This document shows positions 23,823-35,204 of a stretch of 64,000 nucleotides of DNA, piece by piece. The notes below the pieces were generated by a model. It ran no database searches. It was not told the origin of the DNA and worked only from the letters and a program-made list of their open reading frames with translations. Source of the DNA: Flammula alnicola (Eukaryota; Basidiomycota; Agaricomycetes; Agaricales; Strophariaceae); the NCBI GenBank assembly GCA_015499995.1, contig JADNRV010000012.1:62001-126000 (forward strand). Direction: 5' to 3'. A program made the translations under genes and the position numbers. Within the stretch, counting starts at the first letter, position 1. Every line of letters begins with the position of its first letter.

Positions 23823-26203
23823 ATGTGCTCCTCCCACCGCGACACCGCCGATGGCCCTTCGATGTCCTTCTTTCGCGCTCGTGACGAAAACTGGTCCAAC
23901 TGGGAGGAGCATTTTCTGGAGTTGGATACCTTTGGACGGTTCTTCCTTTTGAATTTACCTACAGGTGTGTATTTCCTCCCCTCGACCCCGAAGCGTTGTC
24001 AACCTTCCTTCAGAACATTCACCCTATGGCGATTGGCCCAAACTAAAACGAGCTCTGCAGCAAATGACCCGGGCCGCATTTTTTGACTTTTGTGTCGACG
24101 TACGGGAAGAGATGATTCGAAGGAATAACGAGCTCCGAGATGGAGGTACGTATGATTATAGCGACATCGTAACTCAAACTCATAGGGAGATCCATCCTGC
24201 AGTGTTTGTACTCCCATCTTATGATGATATGTCATTGGGACGGAATAATACTCGGCGGAAATTATCGTCGATTTCTGCTCAACGCTTCCATGAACTCTGC
24301 CTCCATATTTGCTTTGAGATTGGGCGACGTTGTTCACGGTCAAAAAATATCAAGGTCAGTAATCAATTTTCACTCGTGGAATGTTATCCTCATTCATGAA
24401 TACTCGAATCAGCCGAACTCGGCAATCCATGTACACAATCGCATAACAGATCTTGCAGAACTATCTTCGGATTCTCTTGAGCGCGCCCAGCTACTCGATA
24501 ATTATCATCACTCCTTACACCCAACCGTGAATCTGCGCAAGCGTCTGACAAGGTTTGGGCTGCGTCAATCATATCAATATCGAAGCTGAAACTTATGAGT
24601 TTTCAAGGCTACTTGACAACCTTGATGAGGGGATTGCATTCCCGAATGAATGCGAATTCAGCGGGTTCTACTTCCCATCCGCGCCCCATGATAAATTTGA
24701 CGAGACTTTGTCTACAATATACTCGATTTTTGTCTCTGTCCTCCAAGATAAATACCGCTATGACACCCTCCTCTCCTATCGGGGCGATGCCGCCCAGCAG
24801 ATTCTCGATCTTCTACAAATGGTAAACGATCAATGTATCCTTACATCTTGAGTGACGATCTTACAGACTTGTTCTAGCTTTTAGATTATCCTCAAATCAA
24901 TCCAACATTCAAGAATAGTTTTCTGGCGGCTCTGTCGCAACTGAGCAGCAAATCTGGATTACACCCTCGCTGCTTCATATTAAACGGAATCAAATGTGCA
25001 CCATCACCAACTACCTCCGGCTATTTTAGTGACATTTGGAAGGGCGACTTCCGCGGACAATCAGTCTGTCTAAAAGTTATCAAGATGTATCAGAACTCCG
25101 ATAGAGAGCAATTCCTAAAGGTATGCTATCATGCTCCCAACTTTGGCGTTGCATCGAACCCTATGACAGACCTTTTCTCGGGAAGCCATCCTATGGGGCC
25201 ATGTTTCGCATCCCAACCTCTTGCCATTCTATGGAATATACCATCTGGGTGACGAATATGGAAGAATGTGTCTCGTCTCCCCGTGGATGAACTATGGAAA
25301 TATCAACGAATATTTGCTACAGTCTTCATCCGCGTCCTGCCTGCTCCTAGTAAGTCCTGCTGACTCCTCGAATATCCCTGGCTAAGTTGTGATACGCAGA
25401 TATCTGATATCGCAGGCGGGCTTCTATATCTCCATAACCGGGATGTTATTCATGGCGATCTCAAAGGAGTGAGTGTAGAATGATAACGTCGCTAAACCTC
25501 CATATTAATTTGACGTGTTTCCAGGCGAACATCCTGGTCACCAGCTCAGGGAGGGCGTGTTTATCTGATTTCGGTCTTTCAATGCTTAATATCACTTCCC
25601 TACCAAGTCCCGAGTCCTCTTGCAGCACAGAGTTCCTTGGCGGGACAATTCGGTGGCAAGCCCCAGAACTTCTTGATCCATTGATCGAATATCCTAGAGC
25701 GAGTATGCAAAGTGATGTCTATGCATATGGTTGCGTATGCTACGAGGTGAGCCAGCGTTCAACTTTCTCGTACTGTTAACTCATATTGAAGCACAGGTTT
25801 ACACGGGAGAAGTTCCCTTCTACGAATATGTCCGCGATGTTACCGTGATTTATCAGGTAATGAAAGGCAAACAACCGTCGCGTCCCAATCCAGAAAGTCC
25901 TGCTTTCCGTGGCCACGGTCTGCCGGATGACATATGGGCGTTAATGGAGGATTGCTGGGACAGATTTCCCCATAGACGACCTACCATGGGGCAGGTCATC
26001 TCCAGATTACCCAGAAAAGATATTGTCGACTCGCGGCTCCACGATAATTGGGATGAACAATCGGCTTCGCGATTTCGTAATGCAGTTTATCGAAACGACT
26101 GTCTCTCTATGACTGTATTAGAAACTGTCTTATCATGGGTATGTGTTATGTGCCTCCGCGTGTCGAACTCAGTTGCTGACGACCGTTATCGGAACAGATG
26201 TAA
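23823..26203 (+). CDS. TKL-type protein kinase with long unknown N-terminal region
   Basis: This is a protein kinase of the tyrosine-kinase-like type expanded in mushroom-forming fungi. Start ATG 23823. The N-terminal half (exons to about 24890) is helical and unassigned (WSNWEEHFLELDTFGRFFL, LDNLDEGIAFPNECEFSGFY). The kinase domain starts near 24950: glycine-loop-like SGYFSDIWKGDFRG, VAIK-lysine block VCLKVIKMY, LLPFYGIYHLG, MNYGNINEYL, catalytic loop IHGDLKGANILV (HGD in place of HRD), LSDFGLS, WQAPELL, DVYAYGCVCYE and RPTMGQVISRL. Lys, both Asp residues and Asn are present, so it may be active. The preferred end joins a final intron (donor after TTATCATGG) to ATG TAA at 26201-26203; without splicing the frame would end at 26213. 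Substrates are unknown. Confidence 0.82.
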
Positions 26204-26458
26204 GTTTCCATGAGGGTATTGTAGTCGTTTGTTTTCCTTGGCACTTGAAGGCAGTCAGCGTCCAGTAATATTTATATGAACATTGGGGCACTATTTAACC
26301 AAGTATATGTAGCCTAAAGTCCTTGCAAATCATGTCAAGTCCATATCGAGTATCAACAATGTCTGTGTGTGCGCGACGCAACAGGGAAAATTGCATCTTG
26401 AAGTGTCAGTTACGCTTTACTACTGTTGAAATTTGTTGAAACTTGAAGGTGAGTCAAA

Positions 26459-26869
26459 TCACCCGACATTTAAGTTGGTTACATAAGACACACCTGGTTT
26501 ACGAACTGCTGCCACGGAATCCACGTTGTCGGCAATGGTGCCGTTGTTGTTTACAACGCGGCCTTTGAATTGTTGCGATCCCGAAAAGTATTGAACAGGA
26601 GCGGCGCGGGTAGCAGCGCTATGCATGCCATTGTTGTTTACCACACGGCCCTTGAATTGCTGTGTTCCTTTAAAGGATTGAACAGGAGTTGTACGAATGG
26701 CGACGTTGTCCACGCCGTTGTTGTTCTCTACTTCATCGTGGAACGTTTGCTGGCCTTCGAAACACTGGATAGGAGCCGGCGTTGCATTGGCAGGCTCGGC
26801 TGATGCATTATCCGTCGCCAGCCTGGCGGAGGTAGGCGTATGAGAGGTGGTCACGTTGGCGGACTGCAT
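26459..26869 (-). CDS. Small protein with three 29-residue Gln/Asn-rich repeats
   Basis: I do not recognise this protein. ATG 26869 (MQSANVTTSHTPTSARL) follows a TATA-like box (27001-27010) by about 130 nt; earlier in-frame Met codons lie too close to that box. After a Thr/Ala-rich leader come three tandem repeats of 29 residues with consensus P-[VI]-Q-x-F-x-G-x-Q-x-F-x-x-x-V-x-N-N-N-G (PVQSFKGTQQFKGRVV is the clearest), then a short tail ending at TGA 26459-26461. There is no signal peptide or membrane segment. Repeats two and three are nearly identical (QQFKGRVVNNNG). Alternating Gln/Phe/Gly/Val followed by an Asn-Asn-Asn-Gly turn suggests a beta-arch or amyloid-like repeat, which is inference only. 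A GTGTGT donor near the end could splice to another C-terminus. The neighbouring kinase gene converges on it. Confidence 0.6.
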   Translation of the reverse strand: MQSANVTTSHTPTSARLATDNASAEPANATPAPIQCFEGQQTFHDEVENNNGVDNVAIRTTPVQSFKGTQQFKGRVVNNNGMHSAATRAAPVQYFSGSQQFKGRVVNNNGTIADNVDSVAAVRKPGVSYVTNLNVG

Positions 26870-28140
26870 TGGTTTGGTGTTCGTTGGGTTAAATAAAAGC
26901 GGAAAGGATAATCGATAACCGCTGTGAGTGATTTCTCGATGCTGGAGGTGTGAAAAGGATGGGTGAATAGTTTCTTGCTTTTGCATGAGCGAGTTGCACT
27001 CTTTATAGTGCAAAGGTAGCGCCGGCGGCCTGGTTGCGACTTTCGGCAATTTCGCAAATCAGGTTCTGAGGAGCACAGCCGGAGCCCACTGCGGTTGTTA
27101 TTTTCCAACACAACACTTGAAGCAATTCAGATGTTGACGGGGAAGTACGATAAAGTATCCGTGGGCGTTCGCCTAGCAGTCTGGAAAACAAGGTCGTTAA
27201 AGAAAGAACAATGGATGTTCGTCTCTGAGTCAAGCGAGAATGAACATTTTACCTCTGGTCGTCCTTCTATGCCGTACGTCCTCGATTTAAATACCTTCCA
27301 CTCGACGAAAAGAACAAAAGCATGTGATTTGCCTACAACCAAGCACGAATAAGACTGTGTCGGTGTATCACAGAATATTTTGTGGGCGCCTTGAATGACA
27401 GTAACACTCTCACGACTCGGAGAGTTCACATACTCCCACAATTGTCCCATGTAAATTATCCTTAGCAGGCTATACGAGTAGATAAAACTTTTATCCGCTG
27501 TTGCTGTGAGGAAGTTCAAAATCAACTGAGATGTAATTCACATGAGTAGGGTACACTAACACTGTAAATGTTTATGTGCCCGTTGTTGTATCAAGACTAT
27601 GAGAACGTAACGGCAGATTTTCATCTGTCTTAGTGGCGTAAAATAATGGATGGTTTCGGGGGTGATACTTTGTTCCATTTTAGCCAATTCTTGTCGCCGC
27701 TCTCCACCAACGAGGAACATCATAGTACAAGGTCATTGCACATATTCTAAAGAACTGGGGAATTACGTCTCTCTTCCGTGGCGATGGATTTCCTCCCTAG
27801 AGAATAATGGGCCTTTGATATCAAGTAAGGTAGGGGAATTCCATATGGCAGATGAAACGTTAACATGTCAGAGACCGAGTTGAATTAGTCGCAAAGAGAA
27901 TGGGGCGTACTATCTGAGAGAAGAACGAATGCTTTTGTCCACTCAGAACCCTAAACGATTAATACAAAAAGTTCATACTATGTAGTGTCCATGGTTAAAG
28001 TAGCAACGGTAGATAATAATTGTCCGAAAGTGTCGTGGCCTGTCAGGCTAAAAGGAAGAGTCCGAATGATTCCAATGAAGCAACTGGCCTTGGAGTCGTG
28101 TCGTTGTAGAAATGATATATAACAAAAAGTCATGTCACAT
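26870..28140. other. Intergenic, with one weak minus-strand frame
   Basis: This stretch holds the repeat-protein promoter (TATA-like CACTATAAAG on the minus strand, 27010-27001) and the region downstream of the lectin gene. A minus-strand frame at 27525-27127 (inner Met MGQLWEYVNSPSRESV) is open for about 107 residues but has no known motif, so I do not call it. Confidence 0.4.
27001..27010 (-). promoter_or_regulatory. TATA-like box of the repeat-protein gene
   Basis: CACTATAAAG on the minus strand places transcription start near 26975, downstream of the Met at 26986. It supports ATG 26869 as the start. Confidence 0.45.
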
Positions 28141-29396
28141 TTAAATGGTCCATATTTGGTTGATATTGTTGTCCGTGCACCTCCAGGTTTGCAGTTGGTT
28201 CGAATTTGACTGGATGCCGTTGGTCAAGTCCGTGCAGAACCCTATAAGGAGAGAAAGAACCATGTTAGCTTGATGGCATGGCAAACGCGGTCGCTCGTAC
28301 CTTGTCCCTCGAGCGCAATACGGTTGTCCTCAGTGTAATACCATTGCTGTGCTGGGAGATTGTCGTAGCACTGCCAGATCTTCAAACCAATACCGTTTGC
28401 GGGGTCTAGAGCAAGATAGAATGAGAATCAGGGGAAGGCGAAGAGCGTGTTGGGCTTACGTGTACCAGCATCGAGGCAGAAGTTGGTGCCCGTGAGCTGG
28501 ACCTTTGTGCTTCCGCGCCTGATGGTCCAACTTTGAGCGGGGGTTCCATTACAGTCGTAACTGCATATACTTGTAAGATATAATGAATTTAAAAAAAATG
28601 TTGGGTGACGAACATTTGCACCGGGGTACCGTTCGCAAAATTGGCACCGCGAACATCCATACATTTGGCGGTGTTGAAGTTGGGATGAATCGTAGCGCCC
28701 GCGGTTGGGAACTTTCCGGTAGGGCAGAACCTGGATGGTAGAATGCGGATTAGAAAGGAAGTCGTTGAGCATCTGGGGAAGAAACGCACGTTATGTCATA
28801 ATTAGTGTTGGGAGTGTTGCATAGGTAGAGAGGAGGCGATGGCGGAACGTTAGTCGGTACCATGAATCCGGTCGGAGGGAAAGAGAAAGCGGTCGTGCAG
28901 TCCACACTTTCGCATTCGGCAACAGTGCAAAATCCTGAGGACTGGTGGAAAGGTCAGACTTTGCGTTTAATTGTGGAGATTATTATATAGACACTCACAG
29001 ATGTTTGACCATGTGGCGCAACAGTCATACCTATGTTGAGATAGCTCGGATCTTTGACTATATAGTAGAAATTCTGCCAGAGAAAAGATGATTATCAGTG
29101 TAGATACGTGAAGGCCGACTACGTACTTCGAAGAATCCAGCGCGGGTGGTGCCAGCGGAGTTGCCGTCTCCACCGTTAGCATCGGTGTAGAAGAATCCCG
29201 CATCGACAGGGAGGGTTCTGGTAACGCTGCCCCCCGCCGGAATACTACTATCCAGTGCTCCCGCGATGAACAAATTGACGTCAGAAGGGCATTTGTTGAT
29301 GACAGTATACTGCCGTGTGATCTGACGAGGAGCGATGGGAGTGGCAACGAGCGGTGTTGCCAGCAGCAAAAGAGAGTATAACAGAGAAGACAACAT
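28141..29396 (-). CDS. Secreted thaumatin-like plus ricin-B-type lectin-domain protein
   Basis: ATG 29396 gives a signal peptide (MLSSLLYSLLLLATPLVATP). The N-terminal domain is thaumatin-like: VINKCPSDVNLFIAG, LPVDAGFFYTDANGG, GTTRAGFFE, then after an intron NFYYIVKDPSYLNIGMTV, FCTVAECESVDCTTAF and PPSPPLYLC, a Cys-rich glycopeptide-type block common in agaricomycetes. An intron joins NYDIT to FCPTGKFPT and the C-terminal ricin-B (beta-trefoil, QxW) domain: NFNTAKCMDVRGANFANGTP, YDCNGTPAQSWTI, IWQCYDNLPAQQWYY, LQTWRCTDNNINQIWTI and stop at 28141-28143. Three QxW-type motifs are visible, consistent with a sugar-binding trefoil. It is probably extracellular and wall-associated. No catalytic toxin chain is present; the lectin fold alone does not imply toxicity. 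Confidence 0.88.
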
Positions 29397-30286
29397 GCTT
29401 CTATGTGTGATGAGTAGGTGGGTATGATGTTTTGTTTTTGGGGAATATAGTGCGGGCAAAGTCGCCCTTTTATGGGTCCGTTTAAAGTCAGGTATGACAA
29501 TACCCCTGGACGTAAACAGGGGCAGAAGTATTCATTTGAAGAAAACGAGACAGCCACTCTATGAAGGGTAAGGCTGGCCTGGTTTTCTTACCATTGAAAC
29601 CTATTTCAAGCTTGATGCGGCCTCTGGAAGCATTCGAGAACTTTTGTTGCGATAGGCCACGAGACAGCCCAGAATGGGGTGGCTGTTAGATGACTATCTA
29701 TCATATGACGCATTACGCGCTAGATCCGGAGGCGGACTGCAAGGCGGATCAGATGATGTATTGATGAGATCATGAGCCTATGCACACACATTCCTTCATG
29801 GGTTAGTTATAGCTAGACATAGCAGCAAAATTTGCTTAAAATCACGCCCCTCTACTCGACGAACATTTATAATAAGTGCTGGATTCAAAAGGAACTGCCG
29901 TCGCGGGTAAACGGGATCATCATCGGATTCATATACGTCACTTAAGCCCGTCGGGCCATCGGCCGAGTGAACTACATAAGTAACACGTTTAGGCCTCGAT
30001 TCTCTTGTCCAAATTCAAAGCGACCTCGCCTCAACAAAACATAGACTTACGATCAGTGCACATTCAAGCTCCTACCCAAGAACGGATCGAAGGTGTTCGA
30101 TTAAATAAAGGAACGCAATATAATACAAAAGTGGCCCCCACATCCGTGAATAATGGTATGAAGGGACATAGGAGCCATGAAAAGAGTTCATCAAAAGTTA
30201 CAGTTACGATAGCGCCCGATTCTTTCGAGAAGTTGTCCAAAATGCGGAGGATCTGTTCGCAGTTCATAGTATAATTTTTACAGAGT
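29397..30286. other. Intergenic between lectin gene and its decayed copy
   Basis: The lectin-gene promoter lies here: a minus-strand TTTTAT-type AT-rich stretch lies near 29465-29475. No coding frame is supported. Confidence 0.4.
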
Positions 30287-30537
30287 CTATATCTGGTTCG
30301 CATTGAAGTCTGTGCACTTCCAGGGTTGCAGCTGGTTGGAGTTTTTCAGGACCCCAGTGGTCAAGTCCGTGCAGAATCCTGCAGAAAGAGAAATGTTTTA
30401 GCCTGACGAACATTTCTGAACAGGCTTATGCGCACCTTGGCACTTCCAATGCGATACGGTTGTCGTCAGTGTAGTACTATTGTTGAGCTGGGAGGTTGCT
30501 GTAGCATTGCTAAATATTCAGGCCAACGCCGTTTGCA
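30287..30537 (-). pseudogene. Decayed partial copy of the ricin-B lectin domain
   Basis: The minus strand reads NGVGLNI-stop-QCYSNLPAQQ-stop-YYTDDNRIALE, then after an intron-like gap FCTDLTTGVLKNSNQLQPW and CTDFNANQI-stop. This is the end of the neighbouring lectin gene in the same order, including the intron position. Three of the four Trp codons of the parent exons are TAG here. The thaumatin-like half is absent. It is a partial tandem duplicate, no longer coding. Confidence 0.82.
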
Positions 30538-30770
30538 TAAGCAGAGAAAGTGATTGAGTTCTTCGAATTAGGCGCCCATCTGCTGACTGCGGCAGAATTT
30601 CTTCGGCCAATACCGTCAGACTGTCGGCCCGGTCTGTCCGCCATCTAATCTCATGATTGCACCTCACATTTAGCTCGCAATATATGGTCGTTTGCAATTT
30701 CCGTTACATTCTTGTAGAGATTATTCATAATTTATGCCAGAGCACAAGCATATGTCCTTGATCCCTTCGT

Positions 30771-31966
30771 CTAAGCAAAGATGTGGAGAACGCCAAGGTA
30801 CTGATGAATCTCCAATCAGCAATACATTCTTGTAAAAGACTCAGCAGAACTCACATCAGGAGGGTTGTTGAACCTCAGGTTCCTGTTCAATGCTGTGATC
30901 TGTTTGACCTCTTCAGGCGCAAGATCGAAGCTGACCGACGCCAAGTTTTCAGCCAGGAGGACCGGGTCAGTGACTTTGGGGATGATAGCGAGGCCACGTT
31001 GGGTAGCCCAGCGGAGAAGGACCTGCGCAGGGGTCTTGCCGTGCTTGGCTGCGATGGCAATGATGACCGGGTGGTCGAAAAGCTTGGGGCACTCGATGGC
31101 CTTGTCCCACTGGAGTTCGACGAACGATTGAGGGCCGAAGGTGGAGTAAGCGGTCACAGCAAGCCCCTCGGACTGCGCGTACTGGACGAGCTCCACCTGA
31201 GCGAGATATGGGTGGATCTCGACTTGGAGAACGGCAGGCCGGATGCGCGCGTATCGGAGGAGGTCCATGAGGAGAGAGCCCTGGAAGTTGGAGACACCGA
31301 TCGATTTGGCGAGGCCGATGTCGACGAGGTGCTCCACTGCTTGCCAGGTCTCCTGGATAGTGGCCTTGCTCTGCTTGACGACTCCGTCAAGATTTTTCCA
31401 GCCAGATGGATAGCTGTCCTTTGGGTCTACGTATTCGAGAGCCACTGGGAAGTGCATGTAGAAGATGTCAAAGTAGCTGGATTTTCATGAGCAAAAAGTC
31501 ACGCAAAAAATATCGACTAGGACGTACTCAATACCCCACCATTCCAGCTGTTGACGGACAATGGGCTCGACACGCTCCTTCTCGTGGAAGGTGTTCCAGA
31601 GCTTGGAGACGATGACGAGATCTTCGCGCTTCACAAGTCCGTCGTCGATGGCACGCTTGATCCCTGCGCCAGCCTCTTTCTCATTGCCGTAATCTAGGAA
31701 CCGCTATCATCAAACATACTCTCAATGCTCTCAAGATGGGCTTCTGAGCTCAACGCACCAAATGCACCATCGAAAAGTCTGTATCCCGCCTTGATCGCGT
31801 TATAGACGACGCCTGCCGTGTCTTCGGTGACCTTCCACAACCCAAACCTGTCAAATGTTATCCGATCAGAAATCTTATCTCGACCCTATGCTCCAAGAGA
31901 ACACACGCACCCGACCTGCGGAATCTCGCGTCCGTTGTTGAGCTTGATCTTTGGAACGTTGGCCAT
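30771..31966 (-). CDS. Aldo-keto reductase, D-xylose-reductase-like
   Basis: This NAD(P)H-dependent cytosolic reductase most resembles xylose reductase (aldose to alditol, entry to pentose catabolism). ATG 31966 gives [20 protein letters not shown]. The tetrad of the AKR fold is visible: Asp in YRLFDGAF, Tyr in DYGNEKEAG, Lys in VSKLWN and His in [20 protein letters not shown], the last a typical xylose-reductase insert. Further blocks are [39 protein letters not shown] (the coenzyme-binding IPK loop, although the usual Ser-Asn/Ser-Ser after IPK is Val-Thr here) and [14 protein letters not shown] last intron with donor gtgagt (ending near 30806) joins the C-terminal YLGVLHIFA and TAG 30771-30773. 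It is divergently placed against the amidase. Confidence 0.9.
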
Positions 31967-32699
31967 TTATCTCTGCTGGAACTCGTGGGGTGGAATTGAG
32001 TGAACTTCTTTGTTTTTTCGACGTACTTAAACGCGGCGCACCCGGTCCGCTGGCACTCCGGAGAAGCCTCGATGAATTCGCGGAAATGATACCATCCTGA
32101 TATGCAGTCGCGTGAACAATTCAGCCAGAGTTCGGCTGGTGTCCTCCATATCACTGGACAACGAAGTGGCAGCGAGACCAAAGTTTTGACAAATCGACTC
32201 GATGATAACGCAGCTGTTTTTTTTTTTAAATTCCTACCTCTCTGTAGACTTTGGGAGACCATCTGTCCTTCAAACCTTGTCCAACGGGCAAGTGCGCCGC
32301 CTTACTTTCCTCGCCGATTGTTGTGACTATAGCCAACGAGCCCTATCTATGGGCTTTTTTTTGTTGGTGATTAGAACCTGGAAGCTACCCAAGCCAGCGA
32401 CTCGGCTATTTTCGATGCTTCCGGGAACAACCTTCAAGCACCCTGGACGAGATTGGCCAAGATTGGTGGGGAAAGGTTTCGAGGAGTGGGATCCCAATGG
32501 CTCCAGATACGATGGATGAGAAATGCGGGAGACAGGTGCGGCGATGCGGGGCTCTACTGGCAGTGTCGTTAAACGGACAACCGGTAACCGGTCCATGATA
32601 ACATCCGTCACTGAACTATACTTACATTCGGGGTCCTACACAGGTCACTTTCTATCTCAGAGACTCTCTGTGCGAAGCCTCCGTGTAAATATTGCCAGC
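31967..32699. other. Divergent promoter region, AKR and amidase
   Basis: This 0.73-kb stretch separates two divergent starts and probably drives both. A T-rich tract lies near 32216-32227 and another at 32350-32356. No gene is seen. Confidence 0.45.
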
Positions 32700-34578
32700 A
32701 TGTCCTTTGCTTGGCTGTCTCATCGTCGAGCGTGGTGTGCCTCCTTTATGTCCAATCGACGCGTAGATCTCGGACTAATGCATATCGCAGCAAAGCCAAA
32801 CAGGATGAACGTCGACAGAGGATTCAAGACCTACCGGCCGTCTTCCATGAGCCTATCAATGACGACGATAGATATCTGCTCAGGCAGCCTGTCGAGTCGT
32901 TGGTCGCAGACGTGCATTCTGGCGAGCAGGATCCTGTCGACATCTTGACCGCTTATGGAAAGAAGACACTTGAGGCTCATGAAGAAACCAACTGTTTGAC
33001 AGAGGTCATGATCGCTGATGCGATTGGTTGGGCGCAGGGATGCAACAAGAAGGGCCCCTTGGCCGGAGTACCAGTCAGTTTGAAAGATGTGAGTTTGTCA
33101 AGGCTCCAAGTTGGAAGCAATCTGACTGTGAACTAGACGGTGGGCGTTCAAGGCTGGGATGGTTGTATCGGATACTCAGCCTGGGTTGGTAAACCAGCCG
33201 AGAGAGACTCTGCTCTCGTCCGACTCCTACGCGATGCCGGTGCTGTCCCATATGTCAAGACCAACGTGCCTATAACACTGCTCTCCTTCGAATCTGATTC
33301 AGATGTCTTCGGGCGAACGACCAACCCACACAAGAAAACTCATTCTCCTGGGGGATCGACGGGCGGAGAAGCGGCTCTGCTCGCATATGGGGGGTCCCGT
33401 ATTGGCATTGGCACAGACGTAGCTGGCTCTGTGCGGGTTCCAGCTCACTACTCAGGGGTATACACCATCAAAGCATCCGTTGGCCGCTTCCTCAAGACCG
33501 GCAGCAGTACTAGTATGGCAGGCCAGGAGGGCGTCGCCCCTGTCTACTCCCCGATGGCCCGTACACTTGAAGATCTTGATTATTTCTGGAAGGCCATTAT
33601 GACCATGCAACCTTGGGCGTATGATCCTACCGTATTGCCCATTCCTTGGAGAGATGTTGACTTGTCCACGAAGCCCCTCAAATGGGGTGTGATGTGGGAC
33701 GATGGCGTAGTCGCTCCCTCTCCTGCTTGCAAGCGCGCCCTCGAAATCGTCGTCAGCACCCTAAGCAAGCACGGACACCAAGTTGTTGATATGTAAGGTT
33801 CCTTACAAGGTCTATCACACAAAAGAAATCTCACACCCCTCTTAGCTCTCCTCCGAGTCCATACGATGCCTTGAAGCTCGGTTCACGACTACTCCTCGCC
33901 GACGGTGGAAAAATAGCTACCGCCCCTATACAGGCCTTCGAGTCCAACGACCCGGGTATGGTGCAGGCCATGCGCATGTTCCGCCTCCCGTCCTTCCTCC
34001 GTCGCTTGTACGCGATGTACGTCAGGTACATCCGAGGCGACGAAACCTATGCTGGACTTCTCGATGGATGGCACGCAAAGCGTGTCACAGAGTTTTGGCC
34101 CCTCGTCGCACAAAGGGAAGCGTACAAGATCAAGTGGTGGGAGTTCTGGAAAGACGCGGGACTGGATTTCGTGCTGACGGTGCCCAACGCGTTGCCTGCT
34201 GTGCCACATGGCGGGATGAAGAACGGATTTTCGTCTTGTGGTTATAGTTTCTTGTTCAACGTGGTACGTATTCCAACGCGATATTTTTTGGCAGCTGTTC
34301 ATACCTCGTTTCTTTAGTTGGATTACTCCGCTGGAGTCCTCCCAATTACGCATGTCGACGCAGAGCTAGACACGTTGTCTGCCTTTACACCACGCAATGC
34401 TGTCGAACGCGGTGCATACAAAGACTACAATTCCGACGACATGCATGGCCTGCCTGTCGGGGTGCAAGTCGTCGGCCAAAGACTCGAAGAAGAGAAAGTT
34501 ATGGAAGGGATGAAGATTATCGAGAAGTTGCTACGTGGCGATGGTTTGGACTACCCTTTGTTGAACGTTGATGGATGA
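32700..34578 (+). CDS. Amidase-signature hydrolase (fatty-acid-amide-hydrolase-like)
   Basis: This is a complete paralogue of the fragment at the window start. ATG 32700 (MSFAWLSHRRA) is chosen because an intron (gtgtgcctcc, branch ctaat, acceptor atcgcag at about 32791) joins it in frame to KAKQDERRQRIQDLPAVFHEP. The family lysine lies in AGVPVSLKD. The signature is HSPGGSTGGEAALLAYGGS, then GIGTDVAGSVRVPAHYSG, supplying the cis-Ser (GGS) and nucleophile (AGS) of the Ser-cisSer-Lys triad. The second Ser of the usual GGSSGG is Thr, which other members tolerate. Later blocks WWEFWKDAGLDFVLTVPNA and MHGLPVGVQVVGQRLEEEK match the first gene. Stop TGA 34576-34578. It likely hydrolyses a fatty or aryl amide; the substrate is unproven. 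Confidence 0.9.
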
Positions 34579-35204
34579 ATTTTGTATTTCAATGGCTCAT
34601 TCATATCACTTTTGAGCCCTGCGTTTCAGCTTGACACCTGCGGGTGAGAACATCTGCCAGTATTTATCCTCTCTGTCTCTATGTCAGCCATATTCATACC
34701 CACCTAAGACTAGCAAGTACTGAATATTTTCAACGATGAAGGTTGAACGTTGAACGTTGAGAGACCAAGTTGCACGTGCCACCATTACTTCAATGAACAT
34801 TTCAAATTCTACTACTGTAGTATGTACTACATTCTTATGCCAACACGCACATTTACGTGAACTTCGCGTCGCTCGTTGCGTCTACCTCAGGACCATCTCG
34901 ATAATCGCGAAGTCGTAACGGAACTATTTCAGAGACAATCTTCATACAAAGGGCATTGAATCTGATCGAATGCAGGGATAAAACACGTGATCATGGGGTT
35001 CAAACGTTCAGAATCAAATGCCACCTCTCATCTCAAGGTTCTGAACGACATCCGACTCGGACATGTGTAAGAATTTACTCGTCTCCGCCCTGTGGTGATT
35101 CTAACGCACTCTGCCTCAGCCATCTTTGTTTAATTGCGAGCATATTCACAGTACGTTGTTCTGAAATATATCCTTGCAATGCATTCACAGGAATAACTTC
35201 AGAT
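34579..35204. other. Intergenic, no gene seen
   Basis: Contains a short direct repeat of GTTGAACGTTGAACGTTGA near 34741. No coding frame is supported. Confidence 0.45.

Noticed and set aside
27127..27525. 132-codon minus-strand frame between the repeat protein and lectin genes
   Set aside because: Open but without known motif, conserved neighbour or splice structure; possible by chance.
30783..31490. 235-codon plus-strand frame
   Set aside because: Exactly antisense to the xylose-reductase-like exon, which carries full AKR motifs.
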